A stretch of 64,000 bases of DNA, taken from Phaeosaccion multiseriatum (taxonomy: Eukaryota; Ochrophyta, other classes). This document shows positions 1-11,469 of this stretch, in pieces (the first letter of the stretch is position 1; each line of letters starts with the position of its first letter). The notes below the pieces were generated by a model. That model did not search any database, was not told where the DNA came from, and worked only from the letters and a program-made list of their open reading frames with translations. The DNA is taken from assembly GCA_965112735.1 (NCBI GenBank), contig OZ218950.1, positions 310,001 through 374,000 of the forward strand, written 5' to 3'. The position numbers and the translations under genes are program-made.

Positions 1-132
1 ACCAACTGCTGCAGCTGGAGACAAGCTCTTGCCCCCTACTAGATATGAACCCTCCACACATCCACCCATCCACCCATCTATCCACACGCACACACACATG
101 CACACACCTGCATCCTCTACGTGGTCCCACAG

Positions 133-301
133 CTCCGGACGCAGCCTGGGCATCCCCGGTGGGCCCCCTGGGGTCCCCCCTGGGAAAAGGCCACTCCCTC
201 CAGGGGAAAGGCTGAAAGACGAAGTGGCCCGGATCGAAGCCGCGGAGGACATTGAGCCCGTCCCGCGCCTATACGGATTAAGTTTGAGTTTCAGTTGTTA
301 G
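133..301 (+). CDS. possible 3'-terminal exon of a gene entering from the left
   Basis: A plus-strand frame opens after a plausible acceptor (TCCCACAG at 125-132) and runs to TAG at 299-301. It is Pro/Gly-rich and then becomes charged (DEVARIEAAEDIEP), which looks more coding than the surrounding simple repeats. The last residues are encoded by a copy of the dispersed GAGTTTCAGTT oligonucleotide. No family is recognised, and the rest of the gene would lie before position 1. It could equally be chance in 3' flanking DNA of the minus-strand gene that ends at 468. Confidence 0.3.
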
Positions 302-467
302 GTTGGTTCGCCATTCAGTTTCTAAGATTCAAGTGCGATGAAAGGAAGGCGGTCAGTCACCATTTCAGATTGAGACAACGAGCAGGAAGAAGCCTTCGAA
401 CCTCTCCCTCCCTACCTCCCTCCCTCCCTCCCTCCCCTCCTTCCCCCCATCCACTGCCATCCCTCCC
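302..467. other. spacer downstream of the SEC14/EDR2 gene
   Basis: Short spacer with a (CTCC)n tract around 400-440 and one copy of the dispersed oligonucleotide CCATCCACTGCCATCC at 448-463, immediately beyond the stop codon of the minus-strand gene. No gene seen. Confidence 0.5.
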
Positions 468-3400
468 TCACCGATGGCCTTGTCTGGGCCTCTCGTACAG
501 CGGCTCCGGCGTCCGCTCCCCCCACTGCAGCCGGTCCACCCTTATCGTCCCCAGCACCTCCTCGGGTAGCTCCTCCTCAGAAGCGGCCTCCAAGAGGAAA
601 CCTTCGCGGGGGATGGCAGTGGATGAGATTGAGGGAGGAGGGAGAGAGAGAAGGAGGGAGGAAGGAGGGAGGGAGGGAGGGAGGGAGGGAGGGAGGGAGG
701 GAGGGGGGTGGGTGGGAGAGAGCAAATAAACTGACTGAAAATGGGGGGGTGGCAGTAGATGGGACAACTTCATCGATACATATCGTACCTTCGACATGAT
801 ACATCGACATCGATACATCGATAAATAATTCCTTCGACTTATCACCCTCCCCCGAACCATGACGTAGCACAGCAGCATACGGAACATTACGTAGGCACGT
901 ACCTAAGTCCAACACCATGTCCTCTGTGTGTGGAAGCACCTTGCCCACCACTGCCTCGGCCCACACCGAGGCCGTCAGGTCCACACACGTCTCCATGTAG
1001 CACAAGCCTCGGAAGTGTCGCAGAGGGATGTGCTGCCCGACACGCTTGGGGCCTCCGCTGTCTGCGGCGGTGCGTGCCGCCCAGTGGCCTTGAGCTACCT
1101 TGGAGATGACCTTTGGGATGGGATTGAGAGAGATATTGAAAGGGGGGGGAGGGAGGGAGGGAGGAAGAGAGAGAGCGAGAGCGAGAGAAAGAGGGAGAGA
1201 TATGAGATACATGTATACAATACGAGAGAGGTATGAGAGAGAGAAGGGAGAGAGAACATGCGAGAAAGAGAAACAGAGAGAGAAGAGAGAGAGAAAGAGA
1301 GAGAAGAGAGAAGGGAGAGACCGAGGGAGAGAAGTGATAGAGGAACGAAGCGAGAGAGAGGCAATCCACAGAGACGGCAGCAGAGAGGGTTAGTCAGCTG
1401 CATGGCAAAGGAGTCACGCCATGCACGTCCTGAATGAACTGAAACGGACATGCAAACGAAAATGAAAACTGGCGACACCGACCTTGAGTCGCTGATTGCG
1501 AAAGTCCGTCTTCCCGAGGGGGGCATCCCCCGACCACCATGCGACCCCCTCGGGAAGGGCTGAGTGGACAGGGAGGCTGCAGTAGCGCAGCAGGAGAGAG
1601 ACGAACTTGTCGCTACCGCTCTCATGCTCTCTGTCCGTCTCTCTGTCTGTCTGTCGCTGTCTCTGTCTGTGGCTGGAGCTGTGGTTCCTAACGCTAGTGC
1701 TGTCCAAGCCGCTGGTCTGGACACCTCTGTCTCCTGCGCCTGCACCTGTGGGGGGGTGGTGGTTCGGGGGGCCTGCTGAAGCGGATGCTGCTGTATCACC
1801 AACTGCTGGTGCTGCTGCTGCTGCTGCTGCTGCTGCCTCATGGCTTGAATCTGAGGCCTCCTCTCTTGTCATGGGGGTCTGCGGAGGAGGAGGAGTGAGT
1901 GAGAGAGTGAGTGAGAGAGTGAGTGAGTGAGTGAGTGAGAAGAGAGAGTGAGGGAGAAGAGAGGAGTGAGGGGGAGGGAGGGAGAGAATGTTCAGCCCCT
2001 TCGTATATCTCCCATCACTGCCCACTCAGCCAACCCCCATCACCAACAACTCCGTCACATCCAACCACCACCCCAATCCACCCCAATCCACTCCAATCCA
2101 CTCCAATCCAATCCACTGCTTTCAACCAACCACCACCCCAATCCACCCCAATCCACCCCAATCCAATCCAATGCTTTCAACCAACCACTAACCCAATCCA
2201 CTCCAATCCAATCCAATCCAATCCAATGCTTTCAACCAACCACCACCCCAATCCACTCCAATCCACTCCAAACCAATCCAATGCTTTCAACCAACCACCA
2301 CCCCAATCCACTCCAATCCACCCCAATCCACTCCAATCCAATCCAATGCTTTCAACCAACCACCACCCCAATCCACTCCAATCCAATCCACTGCTTTCAA
2401 CCAACCACCACTCCAATCCACTCCAATCCAATCCAATCCAATGCTTTCAACCAACCACCACCCCAATCCAGTCCAATCCAATCCAATGCTTTCAACCAAC
2501 CACCACCCCAATCCACCCCAATCCACTCCAATCCAATCCACTGCTTTCAACCAACCACCACTCCAATCCACTCCAATCCAATCCAATCCAATCCAATGCT
2601 TTCAACCAACCACCACCCCAATCCACTCCAATCCACCCCAATCCACTCCAATCCAATCCAATGCTTTCAACCAACCACCACCCCAATCCACTCCAATCCA
2701 CTCCAATCCACTCCAATCCAATCCAATCCAATCCAATGCTTTCAACCAACCACCACCCCAATCCACTCCAATCCACCCCAATCCACTCCAATCCAATCCA
2801 ATGCTTTCAACCAACCACCACCCCAATCCACTCCAATCCACTCCAATCCAATCCAATCCAATGCTTTCAACCAACCACCACCCCAATCCACCCCAATCCA
2901 CTCCAATCCAATCCACTGCTTTCAACCAACCACCACTCCAATCCACTCCAATCCAATCCAATCCAATCCACTGCTTTCAACCAACCACCACTCCAATCCA
3001 CTCCAATCCACTCCAATCCACTCCAATCCAATCCAATGCTTTCAACCAACCACCACCCCAATCCACCCCAATCCACTCCAATCCAATCCACTGCTTTCAA
3101 CCAACCACCACCCCAATCCACTCCAATCCACCCCAATCCACTCCAATCCAATCCAATGCTTTCAACCAACCACCACTCCAATCCACCCCAATCCACTCCA
3201 ATCCAATCCAATGCTTTCAACCAACCACCACTACAATCCACCCCAATCCACTCCAATCCAATCCAATCCAATCCAATGCTTTCAACCAACCACCACCCCA
3301 GTCCACCCCAATCCACTCCAATCCAATCCAATGCTTTCAACCAACCACCACCCCAATCCAGTCCAATCCAATCCAATGCTTTCAACCAACCACCACCCCA

Positions 3401-6400
3401 ATCCACCCCAATCCACTCCAATCCAATCCAATGCTTTCAACCAACCACCACCCCAATCCACCCCAATCCACTCCAATCCAATCCAATGCTTTCAACCAAC
3501 CACCACCCCAATCCACTCCAATCCACTCCAATCCAATCCACTGCTTTCAAGCAAGGACGGGCACCAGTCTTTATAGCCACTCCGGTCTGACAAATAAACA
3601 AAGCGTGAAGACTCTTGCTGTTAACAACCCACCTCAAAGTAGCACACCACGCTGCAGGCAGGGCTCTGTGCCGACTTGGGCAGCTGAAGGTTGAGAACGA
3701 ACATGAACGGCGTCTGCGAGAGGCCCCTGCTCCGACTGAGAAACGCCATCTTCTCCAGCCGGGCGCACGCCTTACCCTTGGACGCGATATGGTCGATCCT
3801 CCCGCTGTTGCCACCACCACCACCACTACCACCGCCACTGCCACCACCACCACCACCACCACCACCACTGCTGCCAGTGGCATCGACACCGCCATTGCTA
3901 CTAACATCGTAAGGGTTACCGTTGCTACTGCTGCTGCTGCTCGTCTGCCTGCGGTGGTGCAGGGGCCCGAAGAGGTGATGGTGATGGTGGTGCTTCCTCT
4001 TGCCCGCTAAGCCGCCTAAGCCGCCCGCTGTGCTTCCCTCTACTTGAAAGATGTCGACATGCACGAGAGGGCACCTCGCTGCCTTGGAGGGGCACTTGAC
4101 CTTGTCAACGAGATACGTAGGGCCTCGAACCTGTTGGACAGGAGGGAAGGAGGGAGGGAGGGAGGGAGGGAGGGAGGGAGGGAGGGAGGGAGGGAGGGAG
4201 GGAGGGAGGGAGGGAGGGAGGGAGGGAGGGAGGGAGGGAGGGAGGGAGGGAGGGAGGGAGGGAGGGAGGGAGGAAGGGAGGGAAAGAGGGAGGGAAGGGG
4301 GGAGGGAGGGAGGGAGGGAGGGAGGGAGGGAGGGAGGGAGGGAGGGAGGGAGGTAGGGAAGGAGGGAGGGAGGGAGGGAGGGAGGGAGGGAAGGAGGGAG
4401 GGAGGGAGGGAGGGAGGAAGGGAGGGAAAGAGGGAGGGAAGGAGGGAGGGAGGGAGGGAGGGTCTTATACTCCAGTCTCAGCATTGGGTGGATGGGACCC
4501 CCCCCGACCCCCTTCGTCACATACTCTCCGTCTGTCTATCTGTCCGTCTGTCTATCCGTCTCTGTCTCTCCCTCTCCCTCTGCCCATATGCCCCTCCCTC
4601 CCTCCCCTCCCCTCCCCTCCCCTCCCCTCCCCTCCCTCCTTCCCTCCCTCCCCCGCCTGTAAGTGACTTGCATTACCTTGAAGAGGTTCCCAGCCGCCGG
4701 TCCCGAGTCTCGAAAGGAATCCCGCAGCTCCGGCCTCAGGGAGGCTAATGGAGGCAGCGCCCGCTCGCTGACATACCCCCCCTCCGCTCCCATCCCGCCT
4801 AACTCACTTGGCTCGTTCGCCTCCTGTATCACCAATTGCTCCTGCTGCTGGTGCTGCGTCGCCAGCCTTGCTGCTGTATGTGTCTTTCCACTCCTGCCAC
4901 CACCACCAGAGGAGAGGGGCGGTAGGTCGCTGCTCTTCCCCCCCGTGAACAGAGGCCCGAACTCCACCTCCTCCAGCACCTCTCCCCCCTCCTCCTCCTC
5001 CTCCTCCTCCGCTCCTCCCTCCTCCTCCTTCCCTCCGCCCGTCCCCCTCTTGACCGACCCCACCGCCCTCACCGCCCTCACCCAATTGCCGAGGAAGGCC
5101 TGCACATCCGGTTCGTTCACTACTTGCTGCTGGGCACAGATGGCGTCCATAAGCCTCTGGACGGCACCCTGGACCTTGGAGGGCTCCATGGGGCCATCAC
5201 CATCATCCTTGCCCTTCTCTTCCTTTTCTACCATGTGGTTATACGACAACGCGTCGTCGCCGGCTGCAGAAGAAGGAGGGGGAGAGGGCGCCCGGTCGGA
5301 CGTGAGAGGCGAAGGGGGAGCAGTGGTTGCAGCTCGGGTAGAAGTGGGGCTCCTCCTGGGAGTGGGAATTGGGCTACTCCGGGAAGGGCTTGGGCTGCTC
5401 CTGGAAGTGGGACTCGGGCTACTTCGTGCCCTTGTCATCCCTGCCCCTGAGAGCTTCCGCTTGAACCCTGTCAATGTATCACCAACTGCTGTCCCCCTCA
5501 GAGCATCGGAGGACCTTCTCCTCCCGGTGCTCAGAACACGCTCCAGGCTTTTCCACATGTTGCCATCCCACTGGTGATGATGATGGTGATGGTGCTCCCG
5601 ACCGGGAACAAGTCCATCTCCTCCTCCATCTCCTCCTCCTCCTCCCTCTCCTCCCCCTCCTTCTCCCAACTTCGATGAGTGATGACCGTGCCCCTCCAGC
5701 AGCCCTCTCTCCACGAGCCGTGTCCGCAGAACAATGGTCTCCCCCATAGTCCGGCGAGTGACCCACGACCTCTCTCCCTCCCCTTCCACCCCACCTGCCA
5801 TTCGAACGCTCATACAGACTTGAAGGTCTCCCTCCACCCCTCCCGTACTACTGGTGCTGATGCTGCTGCAAGTGCTGCCCGACCCCAACCCCGACCCGGA
5901 GCCCGAGCCCAAGCCCAATGGCGGCGGCTGAAGGCCGAGAACAGTTACCTTGCAGCCCACCAGCGACGCTGCTCGCTTCCTCACCCCCGGCAAAGGTCCC
6001 GCCATGATAGACACACGAGTTGGTGATACAGTAGCAGTAGAAACGCCTCGGTCTCTCTCGCTCCTGCCAACTGTAGTCGCCCCGCCCCCCCGAATTCTCC
6101 CACCAGTACCATCACCATCTCCTGTACCACCAACACCACCGGACGTTTCGGAACAGCCGAAACGGCCGATGCTCAGTGGCCCATCTACTGCCACCTTCCT
6201 CCCCGTCGCCGCCTTCACCACCCTTCGCATGGCCCCATGCATCTTATCTCTGTGCAGCAGCGGCACGACTCGGCTGAACAGCTCACAGAGTTCTTCGTCG
6301 CGTCGCTGCTCGCGCTCGCGTCTCTCTACCTCGCGCAGATGGTGAAGCACTCCACTGCCATCTCCTCCTCCTCCTCCTCCTCCTCCTCCTCGGATCGCTC

Positions 6401-6652
6401 GATGCTCCCTCCCCACCACAGTCGTGACTGTTGCGACTTGGAAGCGTATTTGCTTGGACAGCGCTCCAAAGGGGTCGGGCAGGAAGGAAAGGAGCCATGC
6501 CAGGAGCTTCCCTCCCTTTACTCCTCCTCCCCCTCCTCGTCCCTGTTCTCTGGCTCTCTGCTCTGCAAAGATGTCACAGATGGCGGGAGCCTTTCCGCCA
6601 TAGTCTACAGGCAAAACGGACGCCTCCACAGAGCGGTGCATCCTGTTGTGAT

Positions 6653-6711
<59 letters not shown>

Positions 6712-7238
6712 GGGACAGAAAAGACGATAGAGAGGGGGGGGGAGAGGGGGGAAGAGAGGAGAGGGATGGGAGAGAGAAGGAGAAAGAGAATAAGAAGGGA
6801 GCGGGAGAGAGAGGGGGGGGGGGGGGGAGAGAGAAGCGAGAGAGTTTCCGATTGAGATTCAATCGCGGCCACAGAGGGCGAAGAAGAGCACCAACCCACC
6901 CAACCAACACGCGCTACAAACACATCGTGTGGCGTACTTGTGCCGCCAGAGCTCCTGCGCCGTAGACTGTCGGAGGACGACGGAGACTCTTGCTGCAGTG
7001 CCCTCCGGCAGCAGAGGCCGCAAGCTCGCCCAGATAAAGGGGAAGGTGGAGGGGGCGTTGACCACATCCAGACTGTGCAGAATGCCTGTGGGCAAAGGAA
7101 AGGGGCAACGGCAGGTATGTCGTCCGTGTAGATGTGGTAGATACTCATTCTTCACGGCCAGGTGTGAGGGGAGTAGGGGATTTGGTCCGTACGCTGTTGA
7201 TGCTTAAGAAGGACGGACAGGTACCTCTCCTGGGCCTG

Positions 7239-7308
<70 letters not shown>

Positions 7309-7946
7309 GGATAGTACTCTGTGGTGATGGACATGAGCTCCTTCAGCACCGCCACTGTGCTCCCGTCCACCGCCCGAGAGAGCTGCGCCCCTGCCAGGTC
7401 CACTACCACCCTCAGGCCCTTGGGGTTGCCCGTGAGGCTGCTCGCCGAGCCGATGGCATGGATTGCCATCTCCAGCCGCCGCACGAACCAGCGCAGCAGC
7501 CGCTCCAGCGTCGTGTGGGTGCGTAGCAAAGTGGCCAGCCCTCCAGCAAAGCCGCTCCACAGCCACACGGGCTGCCCCACCCCGTCCTTGCCCAACACCG
7601 TCGCCTGCAGGGCGTGGCGGAGGAGGCCCACGTCGCAGCCCAGGATCTCGCTCTCGAGAGCGCCGTCCCCCACGCTGGTGCTGCTGGTGCTGGCGGTGGT
7701 GCTGCTTGTGCTGGAAGGTGTCCTGGCTCGGAGCGAGTCGGCGCCAAAATCCGCCCGCCATTGCAAGATGTTCTCGAGGCGGTGGAGACCCTCCAGACTG
7801 CGCATGCCACTGACGCGCAGCAGACGGAGGAGCTTGAAGTCCTCTGCCTCCTGCGAGGGCACGAGGAGCGTGCAGTCAAGGCCCCTTTCGGCGGCCATTC
7901 TCGCCAGGGTCGACACTGCGTGTTCATCCTGCGATGATTGCAGCAC
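468..7946 (-). CDS. SEC14 (CRAL-TRIO) and EDR2_C (DUF1336) fusion protein
   Basis: Seven exons fit with continuous phase: 7946-7307, 7085-6938, 6642-4677, 4130-3633, 1878-1483, 1110-903, 601-468 (3,990 nt, 1,329 residues). Residues about 30-285 are a SEC14/CRAL-TRIO lipid-transfer domain: WRADFGADSL, ending in VVNAP...FIW and LPVDYGG. A roughly 600-residue Ser/Gly/Pro-rich linker follows, with a His7 tract. From about residue 918 the sequence matches the plant ENHANCED DISEASE RESISTANCE 2 C-terminal domain: GPTYLVDKVK, PFMFVLNLQ, DFRNQRLK, CYMETCVDLTAS and ELPEEVLGTIR. SEC14 domains move phospholipids between membranes, and EDR2-type proteins bind phosphoinositides, so a membrane-lipid role is inferred. 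Intron 4 holds a 1.5-kb satellite and intron 3 a (GGAG)n tract. The start at 7946 is the first Met; TCGCAG just upstream could be an acceptor, so an extra 5' exon is possible. Confidence 0.85.
2060..3549. repeat. pentamer-based satellite inside an intron
   Basis: About 25 higher-order units, each a fixed core (GCTTTCAACCAACCACCA) followed by a variable number of pentamers of the type CCAAT or CCACY. Spacing between cores changes in steps of five bases (about 45-75 bp). The array lies wholly inside intron 4 of the SEC14/EDR2 gene. It has no stop codon in any plus frame and few in minus frames, so it creates long spurious reading frames on both strands. Confidence 0.95.
4139..4463. repeat. (GGAG)n tetranucleotide tract in an intron
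   Basis: About 320 bases of GGAG/GGGA repeats with scattered variants, in intron 3 of the SEC14/EDR2 gene. On the transcribed strand it reads as CTCC and supplies the pyrimidine tract before the acceptor at 4131. The G-rich strand has many GGG runs and could form G-quadruplexes. A second tract of the same type lies at 655-712 and a third at 61440-61541. Confidence 0.95.
7240..7306. repeat. (AC)n microsatellite forming a 5' splice site
   Basis: A perfect dinucleotide run directly abutting exon 1 of the SEC14/EDR2 gene. Read on the minus strand it is (GT)n and its first GT (7306-7305) is the predicted splice donor, so any GT in the run could serve. Confidence 0.85.
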
Positions 7947-8811
7947 GTTTGTTTAATTGACGCGATTCGGAAGAGCAGAGATGAGACTGATGCTACAGGC
8001 TAGGAGATAGCGTATCGTATCAACGTGTCATTGAAGAGGATACAGCGGGTAGACGAACCCTTCCGCCTTGCGTTTCGTTCGCCTTTACACCTCTTCGTCC
8101 ACCCTTTTCAAGCCCGAACTGCCAGCGCGACCCCCAGATATGAAGATACGTCACCTCAGCCATTCACTCCTTGAGTCGGGCAGGATTTACTCTCTTGCTC
8201 CCGTCTCACCTTCGGCGTGAGCTGCATCGTCCTTTCTCGCCAAACTATGGACGGAAGGACCTCTTCTCGCCTCCCGTCCTACGCAACACTATAACCACCT
8301 CCCCTAGACATGTCCGGGCACAATTAGATCGTAACACGTGTGTAGATAGAGGGAGTGGAGAGGAGGGAAGGGGGAGGACGATAATACGATTGAGAATTTG
8401 CGTTTCAGTGCTGTTGAACAGCCTTTCCTTGGGTACCAACGCCAAGAAAAGCCCAATCTCCCTTGGCAGTTACGGTTTCAGTTTGAGCTGCATGGCCTGT
8501 TTCCTGTCGTCGCACCCACGCGAAGATCACCGGGAGGATACAGAGGACGTGAAGCCTGCTTCAGAGAGGAGAAGGGGGAGATGGGATTCTTTTCGATTCG
8601 GCCGAGGAGAGGATAGGAAGTGAGGGCCTGGTTCATAAAGAAAGAGGAGAGGTGGGTCGCTTTCCGCATTCTGCCGACGAGGTGGCTGGGCTTGCGTTGC
8701 TTATCGGCTTTACTCGTTGGGGGGGGGGGGGGGCACTCAGGAATGGGGGGCAGTGGATCCTGAAGAAGGAGAAAATCATCACTGTCAACGAAAGGGAGGG
8801 CTCAGTCACCG
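7947..8811. other. divergent promoter region
   Basis: Spacer between the start of the minus-strand SEC14/EDR2 gene and the plus-strand gene at 8812. It holds a poly-G run near 8719-8732 and a GGTTTCAGTTTGAGCT copy of a dispersed oligonucleotide at 8472-8488. Short open frames are present, but none has splice-compatible, protein-like sequence. Promoters for both genes are expected here; no specific element is recognised. Confidence 0.45.
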
Positions 8812-10596
8812 ATGGGGAGGAGCGCAGCGCCCTGCTCCGGCAGAACCAGCAGCGGGCACCTGCCCCACACAGCAGCCATTCTCGCCACTAAAATTGATGC
8901 CCCGGCTTTCGCGAGAGGTGTCCAGCAACGACGGCGCCAAATCCTGGGGCTGGAGTCGGGTGTCCTGCGCAAAAGAGATGCGGTTGCTTCGTGCCGCGAC
9001 GCCCACATGCAAAAGAAGCAGCTCTTCATGTCGCGGAACAAACTCGAGGCGTGGAGGTCCACGTACGACAGAGTGCACGCCCCGGACGTTATCAGCAGAC
9101 CATCAGACCGCGCCTTCCCCACCCGGGTCTACACGCTTCAAGACGTGGCGATGTGGAGCTCAGACGACATGCGGCGGTGGTATGATAAGAACGCCGATCC
9201 GAAGCCTCCCTCCACGGCTGCGATTCGGGCGCAGGGCTTCGACCCCTTCTTATCTTCGTACCTTCTTCCTATGTCTTCTTCGGCGGGAGTGGCGAAGCCT
9301 GGCCGCGCTCCTTTCACCGCAGCGTCTGGAAGTGGAAGAAGAAGGCCACAGCAGAGCGCATCGGGCCATCTACAGTCAGAGTCCGGCTCAGGGCAGTCAC
9401 CGTCTAGGTCAGGACAGCTTACATCAGGGTCTTCAAAACCTCGATCGCGACAAGGACGGGCGTCAACAGCAGCCCTACAGTCCAGCAGCAGCCACGCCAG
9501 CTTCTTTCCACAGAAAGAAGCGCAAGCTGGGGTTGCGGTCGCAGAAGCAGCCGCCGCCGGAGGGACACGTCGCGCGTCCACGCCGGGGTGCCACTGGCTT
9601 GACTTTTCCGGTGAGTAATAAGATGGCAGTGAATGGTCACCGAGGCTGGGTGGTCGTATGGCGCTTATCAAGTTCCCTCCTGCTGACAAAACACGCGCAA
9701 CACTGTGCCCTCTTCCATGTCTGCCATCGACTGCTATCGACCGCCACGCCCTCCTCCTCCCTCCCTCCTCGCTCCTCCCTCCCCATCCAGGAAGCATCAG
9801 AGCTGCCCAGGAGAAGGGCGAGACCTTCGCCTCCACCTTTGCCCCCCCTACGCCCAAGGAGTGGGGACACAACAAGGTGAGAATGGTATATACATGCAGT
9901 GGGTGGGTTGTAACGATAATAGTACGTAACAGTACGTAGTGCGTGGAGCGTGGTGCTTGGGCCGTATTGTGTGCCATCAGATGCCATCTCCGCCGCTGTC
10001 GCTCGTGCTCTCCTCGTCCTCCTCTTGTGCTTTCTCCCGCGAGCCCTCCCTCCCTCTGTCCTTACCCATATGCCCCTGACTCTCTCCCTCCCCATACGCC
10101 TCCAACACGACGCGCAAGGTGCGTGGTATGGCACCTGCCCCCTGGAGTGACCGTCTCAATGACGATGAAGGTTTGGTCGGCTCTCCTCGCCGCTCCCCTC
10201 CCACCCCACTGGTGCAGAGGGAGCGCTACCTCATGCAAGGAGGAGGGCTGGAGGGCTACACGCGAGACCGACAAGAGACGGTGAGAGACGGTGATGAAGT
10301 GGCGATGTTTACCTACCTACCTACCTGCCCACCTACCTACCTACCTACGTACCTACCTACGTACCTACCTCCCTGTCTCCCTTCCTACCTCCCCTTCCTA
10401 GTGCTAGTCTCCTTCTTTCCTTCCTTCCCCGCTCCGCTAACAGGCTATCCGAGCACCCCTCGCTACCCCGTCGCTCATCCCTTCCACTCCCTTCCCATAT
10501 GCCTCCAATCCACTCCCCACATACGTCTGCCTTCCACACCGGGGGCAGGTGCGTCGGAGGCTTGCCTTCCAGCAGGGGACCCTTGAAATGGAGTAA
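8812..10596 (+). CDS. protein of unknown function, four exons
   Basis: Exons 8812-9610, 9791-9876, 10119-10280 and 10549-10596 join in phase (1, 0, 0) and end in TAA, giving about 364 residues. The first donor is a strong GTGAGT. The N-terminal 150 residues are mixed and globular-looking (MQKKQLFMSRNKLEAWRST, MWSSDDMRRWYDK), the middle is Ser/Gln/Arg-rich, and the C-terminal exons are charged (FAPPTPKEWGHNK, VRRRLAFQQGTLEME). No known domain is recognised and no signal peptide or membrane segment is seen. The start is the first ATG of the open frame; an in-frame start further in, or an upstream exon, is possible. The four-way phase agreement is the main evidence that the gene is real. Confidence 0.6.
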
Positions 10597-11469
10597 GAGC
10601 GCAAGTGGCAGCCAGGGGGGGGGACAGTTACGGAATACAGTCTTAGGACATCTTCAGGATGCAGTCAGGATACAGCCAGGAGGCAGGCAGGATGCTCCGT
10701 GTCTCTCCTTCTCTGTGCCGGTCACATAATTGCCTCCTTGGCCCTTGGGCCTGCCGCACCACTTCTACAGTTCGGCTAAGCTGTGAGGTAAATCGAAATC
10801 GGCATCAATGTCAGCAAGAAGCGCTGGTCTGCGGTGCTCCGCGGGAGCGGAACCATCCATTGCCATCCACCTCGAGTGGAGCGATGATCGCCGTCATTGG
10901 ACCGAGCATTGATTGGGGTCAGGACACACAGACAAGCACCCTCAGCCAGGTAGGAGGAGCCGGAGGAGCAGTTGGTGATACAACAGCAGACGCCGTCGGC
11001 CTCGTTAGCCTCCTCCAGAGAGGAGTTGGCCAAAGTCCTTCCCGCCAACAAGACAGCACAAAGAGGTCAACAAGTCTGCCATCAGCTGCCATCAGCAGAA
11101 GAAGGTAGACTCCCGCAGACGAGCAGGAGAGTCGGAGAGAGGAGAGAAGCAGAAAGGAGGATGGGAGAAGAAGAGAGAGGACGCGACCAGTCGATCAACC
11201 GACCATGGCAAGACCTTGATGCGTTGAGTGATGGAGCGAACCAATGAACACACCCTTTTTTACCCTTTGGAATCTTGGAGAGAGGGAGGGAGAGCGGCCA
11301 TTCATTCATCACCTAAGTCTGATGGAGGGAATGGCGCACCAGAGTGCTCTTGTGACTCCCAACGCGAGTCCTCTCACTACTACTGCCCTCGCTCGTAGGG
11401 ATCAGAAACTGGAACTGAAACTGAACTCCCCCTACGATACTCAACCAAAACTGAACAACTCCCCCGAAT
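10597..11469. other. spacer between convergent genes
   Basis: Region between the stop codons of the plus gene ending at 10596 and the minus gene ending at 11470, presumably both 3' UTRs. It contains GCAGTTGGTGATACAACAGCAG (10968-10989), TTGCCATCCACCTCG near 10860 and GGAACTGAAACTGAACTCC near 11410, copies of three dispersed oligonucleotides. No convincing gene was found. Confidence 0.5.

Noticed and set aside
1935-3694. Reading frames of 400-550 codons across the pentamer satellite on both strands
   Set aside because: They exist only because the repeat lacks stop codons in all frames, and the array lies inside an intron fixed by flanking EDR2_C exons.
4044-4748. Gly-Arg-Glu repeat proteins from the GGAG tract
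   Set aside because: Tetranucleotide repeat open in several frames at once; it lies in an intron.
6643-7148. First part of the 870-codon minus frame as the N-terminus of the linker exon
   Set aside because: The SEC14 domain continues in a different frame through exons 7085-6938 and 6642 onward; the open frame upstream of 6642 is intronic.
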